A DNA stretch of 64,000 nucleotides from contig JAUNMR010000002.1 of NCBI GenBank assembly GCA_030537455.1, positions 124,001 to 188,000 of the forward strand. The letters are read 5' to 3'. Positions 45,497 to 54,416 of the stretch are shown piece by piece (positions within the stretch are counted from its first letter, which is position 1; each line of letters starts with the position of its first letter). A model generated the notes under the pieces. That model saw nothing but the letters and a program-made list of their open reading frames with translations. It was not told where the DNA came from and ran no database searches. The position numbers were made by a program, and so were the translations under genes. This DNA comes from Planctomycetia bacterium. Its GTDB lineage: Bacteria; Planctomycetota; Planctomycetia; Pirellulales; Thermoguttaceae.

Positions 45497-46324
45497 ATGG
45501 GTAAAATAGGTCTAGGGTTAAACTTAGAAGCGGTACGAACCTCGCACAAGTCTTTTGAACAGGGCGTTCAATTTGCGGCTGAACTTGGCTACGAATATGT
45601 CGAGCCGATGGTGCATTGGGGACGCGAATTATTGAGCGAAGCGCGATATTTTCACAGCGTTTCAATGCTCGACGATCCCTATCGCGTACGCGATTGCGTG
45701 GAACGGCACGGTCTTAAAATCTCCGCCTTTTCCTCTCACAGCCAGCTTTCCAAGCCGGAAATTGCCGTTGAATACCTCAAACAGGCCGCGCGATTTGCCA
45801 AAGAGGCTGGCGCTCCTATTATCAATACTCACGAAGGACACAAGCAAACCTGGACCACAGCTGAGGAGGATTTTGTCCTCATCAAGTATTCCATTATGGA
45901 AGCGGTCAAAGTTTGCGAACGTCGAGGCATTACTTTAGGTCTGGAGACACATCAGACTTATTCACTGAGTATTGACGGATATGACAGGATTCTGTCATTA
46001 GTCGACTCCCCATGGATTGGCGCGAATTTCGACACTGGCAACGCCTATTTGGGCGGTTTAGATCCCTGCCAGTGGCTGGAGCATGTGAAGGATCGCGTGG
46101 TTCATTTACACGCCAAAGACATTTCCCAACAGCAGTCCGACGCGGAGCGTGGAAAAGTCATGGGCACTGCGGTCGGTTGCGCATGTGGCGACGGCGTCGT
46201 CGACTGGGAAAAGGTCGTCTATATTTTACGCCAAGCGCCCAGAGACGTAGTTATGAGCGTGGAATGCGGCTCTATGGATCAGGCGGCGCGTTCTATCGAT
46301 TATTTACGTAAACTCTTGGGATAA
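45497..46324 (+). CDS. Sugar phosphate isomerase/epimerase-like TIM barrel
   Basis: This 275-residue xylose-isomerase-like barrel has LGYEYVEPMVHWGRELL, APIINTHEGHKQTWTTAEED, ITLGLETHQTYSLS, IGANFDTGNAYLGGLDP and VVHLHAKDIS, which contain the metal-binding Glu, Asp, His-x-Lys and Glu residues (the last in MSVECGSMD). GAGGA is five bases before the ATG. It starts a two-gene unit with the next Gfo/Idh/MocA oxidoreductase, a pairing common in planctomycete and Bacteroidetes sugar loci. The sugar is not deducible. Confidence 0.88.
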   Translation: MGKIGLGLNLEAVRTSHKSFEQGVQFAAELGYEYVEPMVHWGRELLSEARYFHSVSMLDDPYRVRDCVERHGLKISAFSSHSQLSKPEIAVEYLKQAARFAKEAGAPIINTHEGHKQTWTTAEEDFVLIKYSIMEAVKVCERRGITLGLETHQTYSLSIDGYDRILSLVDSPWIGANFDTGNAYLGGLDPCQWLEHVKDRVVHLHAKDISQQQSDAERGKVMGTAVGCACGDGVVDWEKVVYILRQAPRDVVMSVECGSMDQAARSIDYLRKLLG

Positions 46325-46414
46325 GTCCCGGTTGAAAAGCGCTTCGTTGAGAGATTCGCTTGATTCGGTTTCATTTTTAATTCTTCGCTTCCTGGCGAGA
46401 GAGAGCGTTTAACT

Positions 46415-47734
46415 ATGACAGTAAAAAAACAATACGCAAGACGTGAATTTCTACGGTATGCGTCCGTAGCGACCCTCACTGGCGTTATGGCGCCGGTGAT
46501 TATTCCACGTAGCGCCTTAGCCGACGAGCAACGACCTGGCGCCAATGAGAGAATCGGAATCGCTGGTATTGGCGTGGGACGTCGAGGCGGCGAGATCTTT
46601 AGAAGCGCCGCTAAACATCCGAAGGCACAGGCGATTTGTGTCGCTGACCTATGGAAATCCCGAGCGGAACAAGTCGCAAAGGACACTGGGTGCGACGCCG
46701 CCTATCAGGATTATCATAAAGTTCTTGAGAGAAAAGACGTCGACGCCATTATGACCGCAACGCCAGAGCATTGGCGCGGCTTGGTCTGTATCAACGCATG
46801 TCTAGCTGGCAAACATATTTACGGTGAAAAACCGATCACCTTGACCATCAATGAGGGTAAATTGATGGAAAAGGCGGCGCGACGCAATAATATCGTCTTC
46901 CAAACTGGTAGCCAACAGCGTTCGCAACGTGAGAATCACCTCGGCTGTGAGTTCATTCGCAATGGCGGTCTTGGCAAAATCAAAGAGATTATCGCCGCGA
47001 ACTATCAGAGCCCATGGTTGTGCGACTTACCGGCACAAACCGCCCCTGCCGACCTTGACTGGGAAACCTGGTGTGGTCCAACGCCCGTTGTTCCCTATAA
47101 TATCGATCTGTTCACCCCGCGTGCAAAGCCTGGTTGGCTCTCTTTCCGTCCCTATTCCGGCGGGGAAATGACCGGGTGGGGAACGCACGGAATCGACCAG
47201 ATCCAATGCGCGCTGGGTATGGATCTTACTATGCCAACGGAATTCCTCGTCGAAGAAGGAGCCAGTAAGTTGATTCCACCCGTCTACTCCAAGGCGGAAT
47301 CCGCCGATCGTGGAAATGAAATTTGTGGCAATCCGAAACTGGCCTTCCAATATGCCAATGGTATTCGAGTGAGACTCGGCGACGCTAACTGGGGCGGCGC
47401 TATCTTCGTGGGAGAGAATGGCAAAATGGAAATCTTCCGCGGTAATCTCAAGTCGAACCCGCCCGAAATGGCGGAAGAAGTCCTCAAGAAGGAATACACG
47501 ACCAATGGTCACATTGACAATTGGCTCAATTGCATTCAGACCGGCGAGCGACCGATTTCCGATATCGCTATCGGTCGTCGAAGCGCCGCAATTTGTCATA
47601 TCCTCAATATCACGCGCTATTTAGGACGCTCCCTTAAATGGGATCCCGAGAAAGAGGTGTTTATCGACGATGATGAAGCGAATACCTATCTGTCCAGAGA
47701 AGCGCGTAAAGGATACGAATTACCCGAAGTTTGA
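46415..47734 (+). CDS. Gfo/Idh/MocA-family oxidoreductase with Tat signal
   Basis: This 439-residue NAD(P)-dependent sugar dehydrogenase-like protein has a twin-arginine signal (ARREFLRYASVATLTG, about residues 8-23), a Rossmann fold beginning IGIAGIGVGRRG, the EKPITLT active-site Lys (GEKP) near residue 138, and a C-terminal alpha/beta domain. A Tat signal implies folded export, as in many planctomycete Gfo/Idh proteins, whose cofactor may be tightly bound. It follows the isomerase by 90 bases and probably works with it on the same sugar. A strong terminator follows. Confidence 0.9.
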   Translation: MTVKKQYARREFLRYASVATLTGVMAPVIIPRSALADEQRPGANERIGIAGIGVGRRGGEIFRSAAKHPKAQAICVADLWKSRAEQVAKDTGCDAAYQDYHKVLERKDVDAIMTATPEHWRGLVCINACLAGKHIYGEKPITLTINEGKLMEKAARRNNIVFQTGSQQRSQRENHLGCEFIRNGGLGKIKEIIAANYQSPWLCDLPAQTAPADLDWETWCGPTPVVPYNIDLFTPRAKPGWLSFRPYSGGEMTGWGTHGIDQIQCALGMDLTMPTEFLVEEGASKLIPPVYSKAESADRGNEICGNPKLAFQYANGIRVRLGDANWGGAIFVGENGKMEIFRGNLKSNPPEMAEEVLKKEYTTNGHIDNWLNCIQTGERPISDIAIGRRSAAICHILNITRYLGRSLKWDPEKEVFIDDDEANTYLSREARKGYELPEV

Positions 47735-47819
47735 TCCTTACCGCTGCAAACTTCGAACGTGCGTTTGAGCGTTGGTATGACAAAGGAAGCGATTTGAAAA
47801 CTTCCTTGACAAAAAAGTT

Positions 47820-47869
47820 AGGCGTTAGCAGGCTCTCTCCCACAAGAATAACCTGCTAACGCCTTGTTT
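47820..47869 (+). terminator. Rho-independent terminator after the oxidoreductase gene
   Basis: AGGCGTTAGCAGG (47820-47832) and CCTGCTAACGCCT (47852-47864) form a perfect 13-base stem with a 19-base loop, followed by TGTTTT. Confidence 0.85.
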
Positions 47870-47959
47870 TAGTTGGTCTTACTGTGATAAGACAGTACAT
47901 GCTTGACGTTTCGATTGCCAAGTCGATTGAAAGATTTGGCGTCTGCTCCGACGAAAACG

Positions 47960-49192
47960 TTATAACCCTTTCTTTTGTAAGAGTTCTCGATACAATTTGA
48001 CGTGTCGTTCGATCATGGCGTCAAGGGAAAAGTTCTCCTTAGTCCAGGCGTGAGCATTAGCGCTCCAACTCTCCATGAGCGAGGAGTTTGAGGGATTCAG
48101 AAGGCGTAACGTCTCTCGTGATAAAGCCGTGCGACGACGTGTGGCGTCGTAATCATACTCAGGTATGAGAGAACCGTTGTAATTCGGGACAACCAGATCG
48201 CGATTACCTGGAATATCAGAGGCGACCACGGGAACGCCGTGTGCCATCGCTTCCAGAATCGAATTTGATTGGCCTTCGTACGCGCTACAATTCCAAACAA
48301 GGTCAAACGCTTTCATGAAGCGTGAAGTATTGCTCTGTTCCCCTAAAAAGATAACGCGATCTTTGAGCTGTAAGTCTTCCCGATAACGCAGTAATCGTTC
48401 TCTTTCCGGACCGTCGCCGATTACGATTAGATAGAAATTCATTAGGGCAAATTTCAACTGGTCGGCGGTCCATAGCGCGTCCTCAATACGTTTTTGTGGC
48501 CAAAATCTTGCGATAAGTCCAATGAGATAGGGCTCTTCTGACGCCTGTGTCGTCTCGGTGATATCCATCTGATCAAAGAGTAGTCCCTTTTCCGTAACCT
48601 TATGACGTCGTGAATTTAGGGGTAGTCCAAGTTCTTCAAGCAGGCGTCGTTTATTCTCTTTTCGCTCTTGTGGCGTCACCCACGGAGGCGTTTGTACTGC
48701 ATTGGGTATAACGTGGAATTTTGTTTCCGGCAAACCGCGTCCAGTATAGAAGTCGACGATTCCGCTACTGTTTACGATATAGGCGTCGGTTCGTTTAGAG
48801 AGTTTGGCGTCGATCCAACCGTGTAAGGCGCCTTTCCAAGGATCGACACAGCGTTCGCCACAGATTACCACGGGCGTTTTGCACGCAAAAGCCGCTTGGC
48901 GTCCATAGGAATTCGCGGCAAATAACCAAGTGTGAACGACGTCCGGCTTGAAGCGACGAATTAAACTCTTGAGACGGTGGTAACCGCTGAGCGATATTTT
49001 GTGACCTTTATCAATAAAGGAGATTGGGACGCCTGCCGCTTCTAAATCTTCTTTGTATGGTCCAAGACGCGTAAGGACGGCAACGTGGGGCTGAAATTCG
49101 TCCGGAGGCAAACCCTTTGCCAGCAAGGTCATTTGCTTCTCTGCGCCACAACGATCCAGCGTAGGGATAACAAACAGAACACGGCGTCGCAT
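47960..49192 (-). CDS. GT4-family glycosyltransferase
   Basis: This 410-residue GT-B protein starts with the N-terminal RVLFVIPTLDRCGAEKQMTLLA loop. The C-terminal domain has the E-x7-E signature YEGQSNSILEAM and GVPVVASDIPGNRDLV. The GLIARFWPQKRIEDAL segment is the typical start of the nucleotide-sugar domain. It would transfer a sugar from an activated donor in polysaccharide or lipid-linked oligosaccharide synthesis. No polysaccharide cluster is adjacent. An insertion (about residues 205-225) before the C-terminal domain is slightly longer than in many relatives. The gene lies downstream of the lipoprotein gene, with a terminator between. Confidence 0.9.
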   Translation of the reverse strand: MRRRVLFVIPTLDRCGAEKQMTLLAKGLPPDEFQPHVAVLTRLGPYKEDLEAAGVPISFIDKGHKISLSGYHRLKSLIRRFKPDVVHTWLFAANSYGRQAAFACKTPVVICGERCVDPWKGALHGWIDAKLSKRTDAYIVNSSGIVDFYTGRGLPETKFHVIPNAVQTPPWVTPQERKENKRRLLEELGLPLNSRRHKVTEKGLLFDQMDITETTQASEEPYLIGLIARFWPQKRIEDALWTADQLKFALMNFYLIVIGDGPERERLLRYREDLQLKDRVIFLGEQSNTSRFMKAFDLVWNCSAYEGQSNSILEAMAHGVPVVASDIPGNRDLVVPNYNGSLIPEYDYDATRRRTALSRETLRLLNPSNSSLMESWSANAHAWTKENFSLDAMIERHVKLYRELLQKKGL

Positions 49193-49222
49193 GATATCGT
49201 CTTTCTAAAGCGGAATTTAACA

Positions 49223-49270
49223 ACGCCGCGCCCAAAAGGTCGATATATGTTCGGCTTTTTGGCGCGGCGT
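49223..49270 (-). terminator. Terminator hairpin between lipoprotein and GT4 genes
   Basis: ACGCCGCGCCCAAAA (49223-49237) and TTTTTGGCGCGGCGT (49256-49270) pair over 15 bases with one mismatch. On the minus strand it follows the lipoprotein gene and precedes the glycosyltransferase gene. Confidence 0.8.
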
Positions 49271-49309
49271 AATAACGGCTTTCAAGATGTAAGATATGTT
49301 TCTATATCG

Positions 49310-51316
49310 TTACTCTTGCGTCCCTTCGGATTCTTCTACAGTAGCGGCGTCAGCGACAGGTTCAGCTACAGGTTCCGTGTCGACTTTTTCTTCAGCCGGG
49401 ACTTCTTCTGAACTGACCGCGTTGCCAGCGTCGTCGGCTGGCGCTTCATTGGACGGGGAAGCCTCTTGCGCGTCGTCTTCTGGCGCAACGCCATAAATGA
49501 AAGTCGCCAAACGTTTAGCAAGCTCTTCGCTATCGTCGCAAGGCAGGTTCAGGAGATTATCCAGGAAGGTAACCGCAAGAACACGATCTCCGAAAGTAGC
49601 GGTCGGTTTCTCGGGATTGAACGTAAGCGCTTCCGGTTTCGTCCATTCAATCGCATTCTCTTCGGAGACACAGGCAATGGCAATGGTCGCGGCAGGATCC
49701 TCAAGATTCTGCAATTTCAGCCCGTCGGGGTAACGACCGAACGGCGTCTCGGGGGACGTAAAGACCTGGAATTGAGTCTTATTCATGAGCGCGGGATCTG
49801 CGGAAGACCGATAGATGGCCGGCATTTTATCAAGCAGTTTGATATTCGTATCACTGTTCCAAGGCTCGTCAAGTTTGAACTGTTTGTAGAGTTCCTCAAA
49901 CTGACCGCCAAAAGTCGGCAGGAGCGCTACGCGCCAACTCAGTAGCGGGGCGCCGTTAGCGTCGCAAATCGCGTGTGGGTAAGTTTTGTTAGCGCTTACG
50001 TAACGCTTGAACGCATTGTTGATTTGAGCTAAAGCGCCCGACAACGCCGCATACTTCGATTCAATTTCCGAGTTCTGGCGTACGTCGTTGATGGTCTGGA
50101 AGGTTTTCTTAAAGAAGCCTAATCTCTCTTCGGAGTTTTGAATAACGCCGGTAAGCGTCTGATCTTGGGGATCGAAACGAACCGATTTCAACATGGCGAT
50201 GATCAAGTTCAAATCGGAGAGACCGTTTGCGTCAGCGTTTTCAGGAACTTTCTTTTGCGCAGTCTCTAAACTATCGAGCGTTTGCATAATCATACCGCTG
50301 ATTGCTTTACGCATGGCGTCGACGCCTTCTTTCGTCTTCGTATTAACGTTCAGCGTGATGAGATTACTATCGGTCTTGGAAATATCGACGAGGAATTGGA
50401 ACGCCTCTACATTTTTACTCATCGCTTCGTGAAGATCTTGGGTGACCGGGAAGGGCGGGCGAATCTGTAGAACGTTGGGGAACTCAGCGTCGTAGTCAAA
50501 TTGGAACGCCATAGCGACGTTCGTCATGTCAATGCGGGCGATGCGTTGCGCTGCGACGCCACGCTGATCTCCGGTCAATTCGCTTGCAAATTGCTCAAAA
50601 GCGCTCGACGGACCCGACATAAAGAGTATCGAGTTAGAGGTGGGACAGCACACGCCGCCCATACAGTGTTCCACTTTGCCGAGGAGCTGACCAGATTCGT
50701 CAAGCGGGAGCAGGAGGGAATCTTCATTGACGGTGAAGGTTAGTGAACCAAAAGACGCCTCTTTGACCTTGGAAGCGTCAACGTCCTTAAAGATTTCTTC
50801 AACCACAGACTTCTGATCGACCGGCGTTTCACAGACAATATAGACCACTTCAGCGTCTAGAGGGAAATTTTCCTGCAGAACGCTTGAGGTCTTTGCGTCA
50901 AGGAGTTGAACTGGCGCCATGCCTTTACTGTAAAGCGCCATATCGGCATTGACAAGGAGTTTCGGATCAGGCAGTTGTAAGGAGGTTGTGGCAAAGTAGG
51001 TTAACGCGTCTTCGCCTCCTTCTGTGGCGCGTAACGCTTTTGCGTCAATGGATTGGATATAGTAAGCGCCTGGGTAAACATATTCCGTCGGCAAAGCGTT
51101 TTTAGCGCCAAGCGCGTTGAGTTTGTCAGCGGGAAGCGAGCGGATTTCCGTGGAGAACATCGGCGCTGTGGGACCCTCTTGTACCTCCGTTTGTTCCTCG
51201 CCGGGTTCGCGTTTTGATTCGTGACAACCCGTCATGACGCATTGACCACAAATCAAAAGCGCTAGCATGAAGAAGGAAATAATACCGCGTCGTTTATACG
51301 ATAATGAACTCGACAT
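49310..51316 (-). CDS. Lipoprotein with DUF1559-like segment
   Basis: This protein of 668 residues has a lipoprotein signal (LALLICGQCVMTGC, lipobox with Cys31). Residues 60-420 form an unassigned alpha/beta region. A DUF1559-like segment (about 420-590; AFKRYVSANKTYPH, GAPLLSWRVALLPTF and FKLDEPWNSDTN) follows. This last pattern is the planctomycete motif usually found C-terminal to a type IV pilin-like start, which is missing here. The tail (about 610-668) is acidic and low complexity. The ATG at 51316 has AAAGGA eight bases upstream. The function is unknown; surface attachment is only suggested by the family. Confidence 0.75.
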   Translation of the reverse strand: MSSSLSYKRRGIISFFMLALLICGQCVMTGCHESKREPGEEQTEVQEGPTAPMFSTEIRSLPADKLNALGAKNALPTEYVYPGAYYIQSIDAKALRATEGGEDALTYFATTSLQLPDPKLLVNADMALYSKGMAPVQLLDAKTSSVLQENFPLDAEVVYIVCETPVDQKSVVEEIFKDVDASKVKEASFGSLTFTVNEDSLLLPLDESGQLLGKVEHCMGGVCCPTSNSILFMSGPSSAFEQFASELTGDQRGVAAQRIARIDMTNVAMAFQFDYDAEFPNVLQIRPPFPVTQDLHEAMSKNVEAFQFLVDISKTDSNLITLNVNTKTKEGVDAMRKAISGMIMQTLDSLETAQKKVPENADANGLSDLNLIIAMLKSVRFDPQDQTLTGVIQNSEERLGFFKKTFQTINDVRQNSEIESKYAALSGALAQINNAFKRYVSANKTYPHAICDANGAPLLSWRVALLPTFGGQFEELYKQFKLDEPWNSDTNIKLLDKMPAIYRSSADPALMNKTQFQVFTSPETPFGRYPDGLKLQNLEDPAATIAIACVSEENAIEWTKPEALTFNPEKPTATFGDRVLAVTFLDNLLNLPCDDSEELAKRLATFIYGVAPEDDAQEASPSNEAPADDAGNAVSSEEVPAEEKVDTEPVAEPVADAATVEESEGTQE

Positions 51317-51422
51317 GGAGTCAATCCTTTCAAGAGTTATGAATGCATGGCGACTAAGGCGGCTGAATTCCAACTTTGCGCCAATGGATAATTCGTTCTT
51401 TATGAAATCAGAATAAACATAG

Positions 51423-51463
51423 TAAGCGCGTTGCTAAGACTATTTAGAAGAACGCTTACTGTT
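51423..51463 (-). terminator. Hairpin overlapping the end of rsmG
   Basis: AGTAAGCGCGTT and AACGCTTACT (around 51423-51463) pair with a two-base bulge. The stop codon of rsmG lies within the loop. The T-run on the minus strand is weak, so termination is only likely. Confidence 0.4.
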
Positions 51464-52657
51464 AGAATTGCGGAAATTACCGCGCGACGGCTTGGAAGCT
51501 TTTGACTCCGATTGACCGTATCTTTCACGAAATTCACGTTTCTTCCCGGTCCACCCCTTGGGCGGCTTGCCATTGGCACGTGCGTGAATTCCAGAAGGAG
51601 CAGACGACGCAGCGCTGTCGCCTAAGCCCTTAGCACGGTGTGAGGAGGTTCGTGTGCCCTGGCTAGCTCGACCCTGACCTGCTTTTCCAGAACGACCTTG
51701 CAAACGCGAACTGCCTGAGCGATCGCCGCTATGACCTCGACCTTGACGGCGTGGCGCGGTCTGGGGCTTGATCTGGTCATATTCATGTTCTTCTTCACGG
51801 AAGGGAACGCCTTTTTTGAGATCCTCTGCGCGTTGTTGCAAATCTTCGAATAAGTCCTTACGGCAGATTTGAAGAATCACGCTATTGTGGTCGTCGCCTG
51901 GCAGGGAGTATTCGTCCAGTTTACGCAACGCCAATGTATTGAACATGTTATAATGTCGCGCCTCGCCTCGTTCGTCAACCCAGTGCGGTCCTTTGACCAG
52001 GAGCATCCGGTGGAATGAATTCCAGCTATTCGCTAGCATGAGAAGCAGGTAGCGGATTCGACCGACAGCACGGATAGTGAGGGTATGAAAGCGATGATTT
52101 GTCAAAAGGTCTTCCGCTTTAGCGTACCAGACGTTTACGTCCAGACCGAGATTCTCCGCCATATCGCCGAGCGCTGTCGCCTTTTTTCCGGTCGCTTCAC
52201 ACAGATCGATTTTGACGTCGGGTCGTAAAATTGCCACAAGCATACCGGGCGCGCCGCCACCGGAGCCAACGTCGAGCACACGTTCGCCAGATTGGAGGAG
52301 ACTTGCAAGGCGAACCGCGTCATATAAATCGCGCGAAACGAACTTGTCATAGGTCGTATGACGCGTGAGATTCAGGCGTTCATTCCATGTCCAGAGAAGT
52401 TCGCAATATTTTTCCACCAGTGCAACCTTCTCCTCCGGGAGAACAATCTGATACTTCGCCAAGGCTTCAGCAAGAGTGGCAGACCCTTCGGTCTGTTCCG
52501 CGTCAGCAGGTTCAGACTCTTCGTTGGATGTAACCGCTTGCTCAGACGAAAGGGTAGAGTCGTCGTCCGCTGGCTTCCCATTCTTAGGATTAGCGGGGGC
52601 GATGGGTTCTATACTTTCGAGCGAGTCTTTTGGCGACGTGTCGTCGTTGTATGTCAT
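51440..52657 (-). CDS. rsmG: 16S rRNA G527 N7-methyltransferase with long disordered tails
   Basis: The catalytic core (about residues 75-265) is clearly RsmG. It has LLWTWNERLNLTRHTTYD, then the SAM motif VLDVGSGGGAPGMLVAILRP, DLCEATGKKATALGDMAENLGLDV and VRAVGRIRYLL. It modifies G527 in 16S rRNA. RsmG proteins are usually near 210 residues; this one has 405. The N-terminal 75 residues are acidic and rich in Glu, Asp and Ala. The C-terminal 115 residues are basic, with Gly/Arg/Ser-rich repeats (RRQGRGHSGDR, GRSGKAGQGR, KREFRERYG). Both tails are predicted to be disordered. It has a -10-like TATAAT upstream on the minus strand (52801-52796). Confidence 0.9.
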   Translation of the reverse strand: MTYNDDTSPKDSLESIEPIAPANPKNGKPADDDSTLSSEQAVTSNEESEPADAEQTEGSATLAEALAKYQIVLPEEKVALVEKYCELLWTWNERLNLTRHTTYDKFVSRDLYDAVRLASLLQSGERVLDVGSGGGAPGMLVAILRPDVKIDLCEATGKKATALGDMAENLGLDVNVWYAKAEDLLTNHRFHTLTIRAVGRIRYLLLMLANSWNSFHRMLLVKGPHWVDERGEARHYNMFNTLALRKLDEYSLPGDDHNSVILQICRKDLFEDLQQRAEDLKKGVPFREEEHEYDQIKPQTAPRRQGRGHSGDRSGSSRLQGRSGKAGQGRASQGTRTSSHRAKGLGDSAASSAPSGIHARANGKPPKGWTGKKREFRERYGQSESKASKPSRGNFRNSNSKRSSK

Positions 52658-53042
52658 TGATTAGATTCTCACGGTTGTTGGATAGGGAATATGGAGTTAT
52701 ACGTCAGTGATTGAACTGATGCGCAACGCGAGACGTCGTCGGCTCGTTGACGCTTTAACTCTTACCTTTCAAAACGTCTGACGCTAATTTGTATTATTAT
52801 AGCGCTTTTTGAGATCTTGTTGTAGAGACCTAGACTTATTTTTTGCCTATCCAATCCCAGTAGAAGCACGTGAAAACTCGCTACAATTCCTTGACGAGCG
52901 CCACGCGCTAATTATAATCGTGGTAAGGTAGAGCGGCGTTCAGGGTAATTACGAGTTTCGCCAGAAGATAGGCGTTGTTGAACCGTTATTTCTGTGAACC
53001 GCTCTTTTCAAAGACCCTAATATCAGCTAGCGAGCGCTCTTA
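52658..53042. other. Divergent intergenic region, rsmG and purM
   Basis: These 385 bases hold the minus-strand -10 candidate of rsmG and the purM promoter. The predicted purM leader can form AGAGCGG/CCGCTCT hairpins (about 52931-53014) and has two GAACCG repeats. No riboswitch known to me (purine, PRPP, ZTP) was matched, and no coding sequence is supported. Confidence 0.6.
52891..52918 (+). promoter_or_regulatory. Sigma-70 promoter of purM with palindromic spacer
   Basis: TTGACG (52891-52896) and TATAAT (52913-52918) are 16 bases apart. The spacer includes the palindrome AGCGC-cac-GCGCT (52897-52909), which could be an operator. The leader before the ATG is about 118 bases. Confidence 0.75.
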
Positions 53043-54089
53043 ATGGAAAAAGCGACTTATAAAAGTTCAGGCGTTGATCTAGATATTTACGCGGAGTCGA
53101 TGGCACGTTTGCCGAAACTCGTTTCAAGAACCTTCTCACCACGCGTTATGCGTCTCGACGGCGGGTTTGCCGGACTCTTTCAGCTAAATGGTTTGACTGC
53201 GCCGGGCGGTGAAAAGCGTCAATACGACGACCCTGTGCTGGTGAGTTGTACCGATGGCGTCGGCACAAAAATTAAAATTGCCTGTATGACCAGTCGTCAC
53301 GATACCGTCGGGATCGACTTGGTTGCCATGAGCGTTAACGACGCCATTTGCTGCGGTGCGGAACCGCTCTTCTTTCTGGACTATGTCGCCTCGCCCAAAG
53401 ACGATCCCGACCTGCTCGAAGCGCTCGTCTCGGGTATTGTTAAAGGTTGCGAAGAGGTCGGATGCGCGCTCATTGGCGGCGAAACCGCCATCTTGCCCGC
53501 GATGTATAACCAGGGGGAATACGACCTCGCTGGCTTCTGTGTCGGCGTTGCGGAGCGTAGTAAGATCATCGACGGAAAGTCGATTTGTGACGACGACGTC
53601 CTCATTGGCGTTGCGTCAAGTGGTTGTCATTCCAACGGTTATTCGTTGGCGCGACGTGTTGTCTTTGAAATCGCCGGTTTGAATCCCGACGACTTTGTTC
53701 CCGAGTTGGGCAAGACCGTCGCTGACGAATTGCTGACCCCCACGCGACTCTACGTCAAACCGGTTTTGGCGCTTCTGAAGCAATTTGGCGCCAATGAAGG
53801 AATACGTGGGATTGCACATATTACCGGCGGCGGTTTGGTGGAAAATCTCTCGCGCATCCTACCGGAAGGTTTGACCGCTCAGATTGAGCCGCGCTCCTGG
53901 ACGATTCCGCCCGTCTTTGCTTGGTTGCAGCGACTCGGCGCTATTGACGACGATGAAATGGAACGCGTCTTCAATATGGGGCTTGGACTGGTTCTGGTCG
54001 TTAAACCTGAGGTTGCGCACGACGTCAGGGCTGAACTGACTCGCATGCAACTTGATAATTGGGTCGTCGGCGCCATTGCCAAGAAATGA
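53043..54089 (+). CDS. purM: Phosphoribosylformylglycinamidine cyclo-ligase
   Basis: PurM closes the imidazole ring in purine synthesis (FGAM to AIR, ATP-dependent). The 348-residue length is standard. Characteristic segments are YKSSGVDLDIYAE at the N-terminus, DGVGTKIKIA, MSVNDAICCGAEPLFFLDY, GGETAILPAMY, YDLAGFCVG, SGCHSNGYSLAR and HITGGGLVENLSRILPEG. It carries its own promoter and is apart from purH, so the purine pathway is not one operon here. Confidence 0.97.
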   Translation: MEKATYKSSGVDLDIYAESMARLPKLVSRTFSPRVMRLDGGFAGLFQLNGLTAPGGEKRQYDDPVLVSCTDGVGTKIKIACMTSRHDTVGIDLVAMSVNDAICCGAEPLFFLDYVASPKDDPDLLEALVSGIVKGCEEVGCALIGGETAILPAMYNQGEYDLAGFCVGVAERSKIIDGKSICDDDVLIGVASSGCHSNGYSLARRVVFEIAGLNPDDFVPELGKTVADELLTPTRLYVKPVLALLKQFGANEGIRGIAHITGGGLVENLSRILPEGLTAQIEPRSWTIPPVFAWLQRLGAIDDDEMERVFNMGLGLVLVVKPEVAHDVRAELTRMQLDNWVVGAIAKK

Positions 54090-54416
54090 GTTGTTGATTG
54101 ACCTTTCAAATCTATAATGACTTTTGACGTTAGACGTCCTAGCGTTAAATCACACTCGTCTAGTTTAACTGCTAGATTTACACGTGACGCCGTGATTCTG
54201 GAATGTACACGACGTCACGATTTCTTCATAGAGCCACTCGTTTTTTCTGCCTCTGTTTGACTAGTAAAATAATATTGAAGCGGTTATACTGAGGCTACCA
54301 GAAATTGAAGCGCCTCGATTTCAAGTCTCTCCAGTTCGAGCTTGATGCAAAAATCGCAGATCGTTTTTGGGACGCTGATTCCTGGCGCCTACGATTGATC
54401 AATTACCAAGTGACAA
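54090..54416. other. Intergenic region after purM
   Basis: These 327 bases contain no ORF with coding features. A TTGACT near 54258 is followed by AT-rich sequence without a good -10 box at 17 bases. No strong terminator was identified. I see nothing else of note. Confidence 0.5.
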
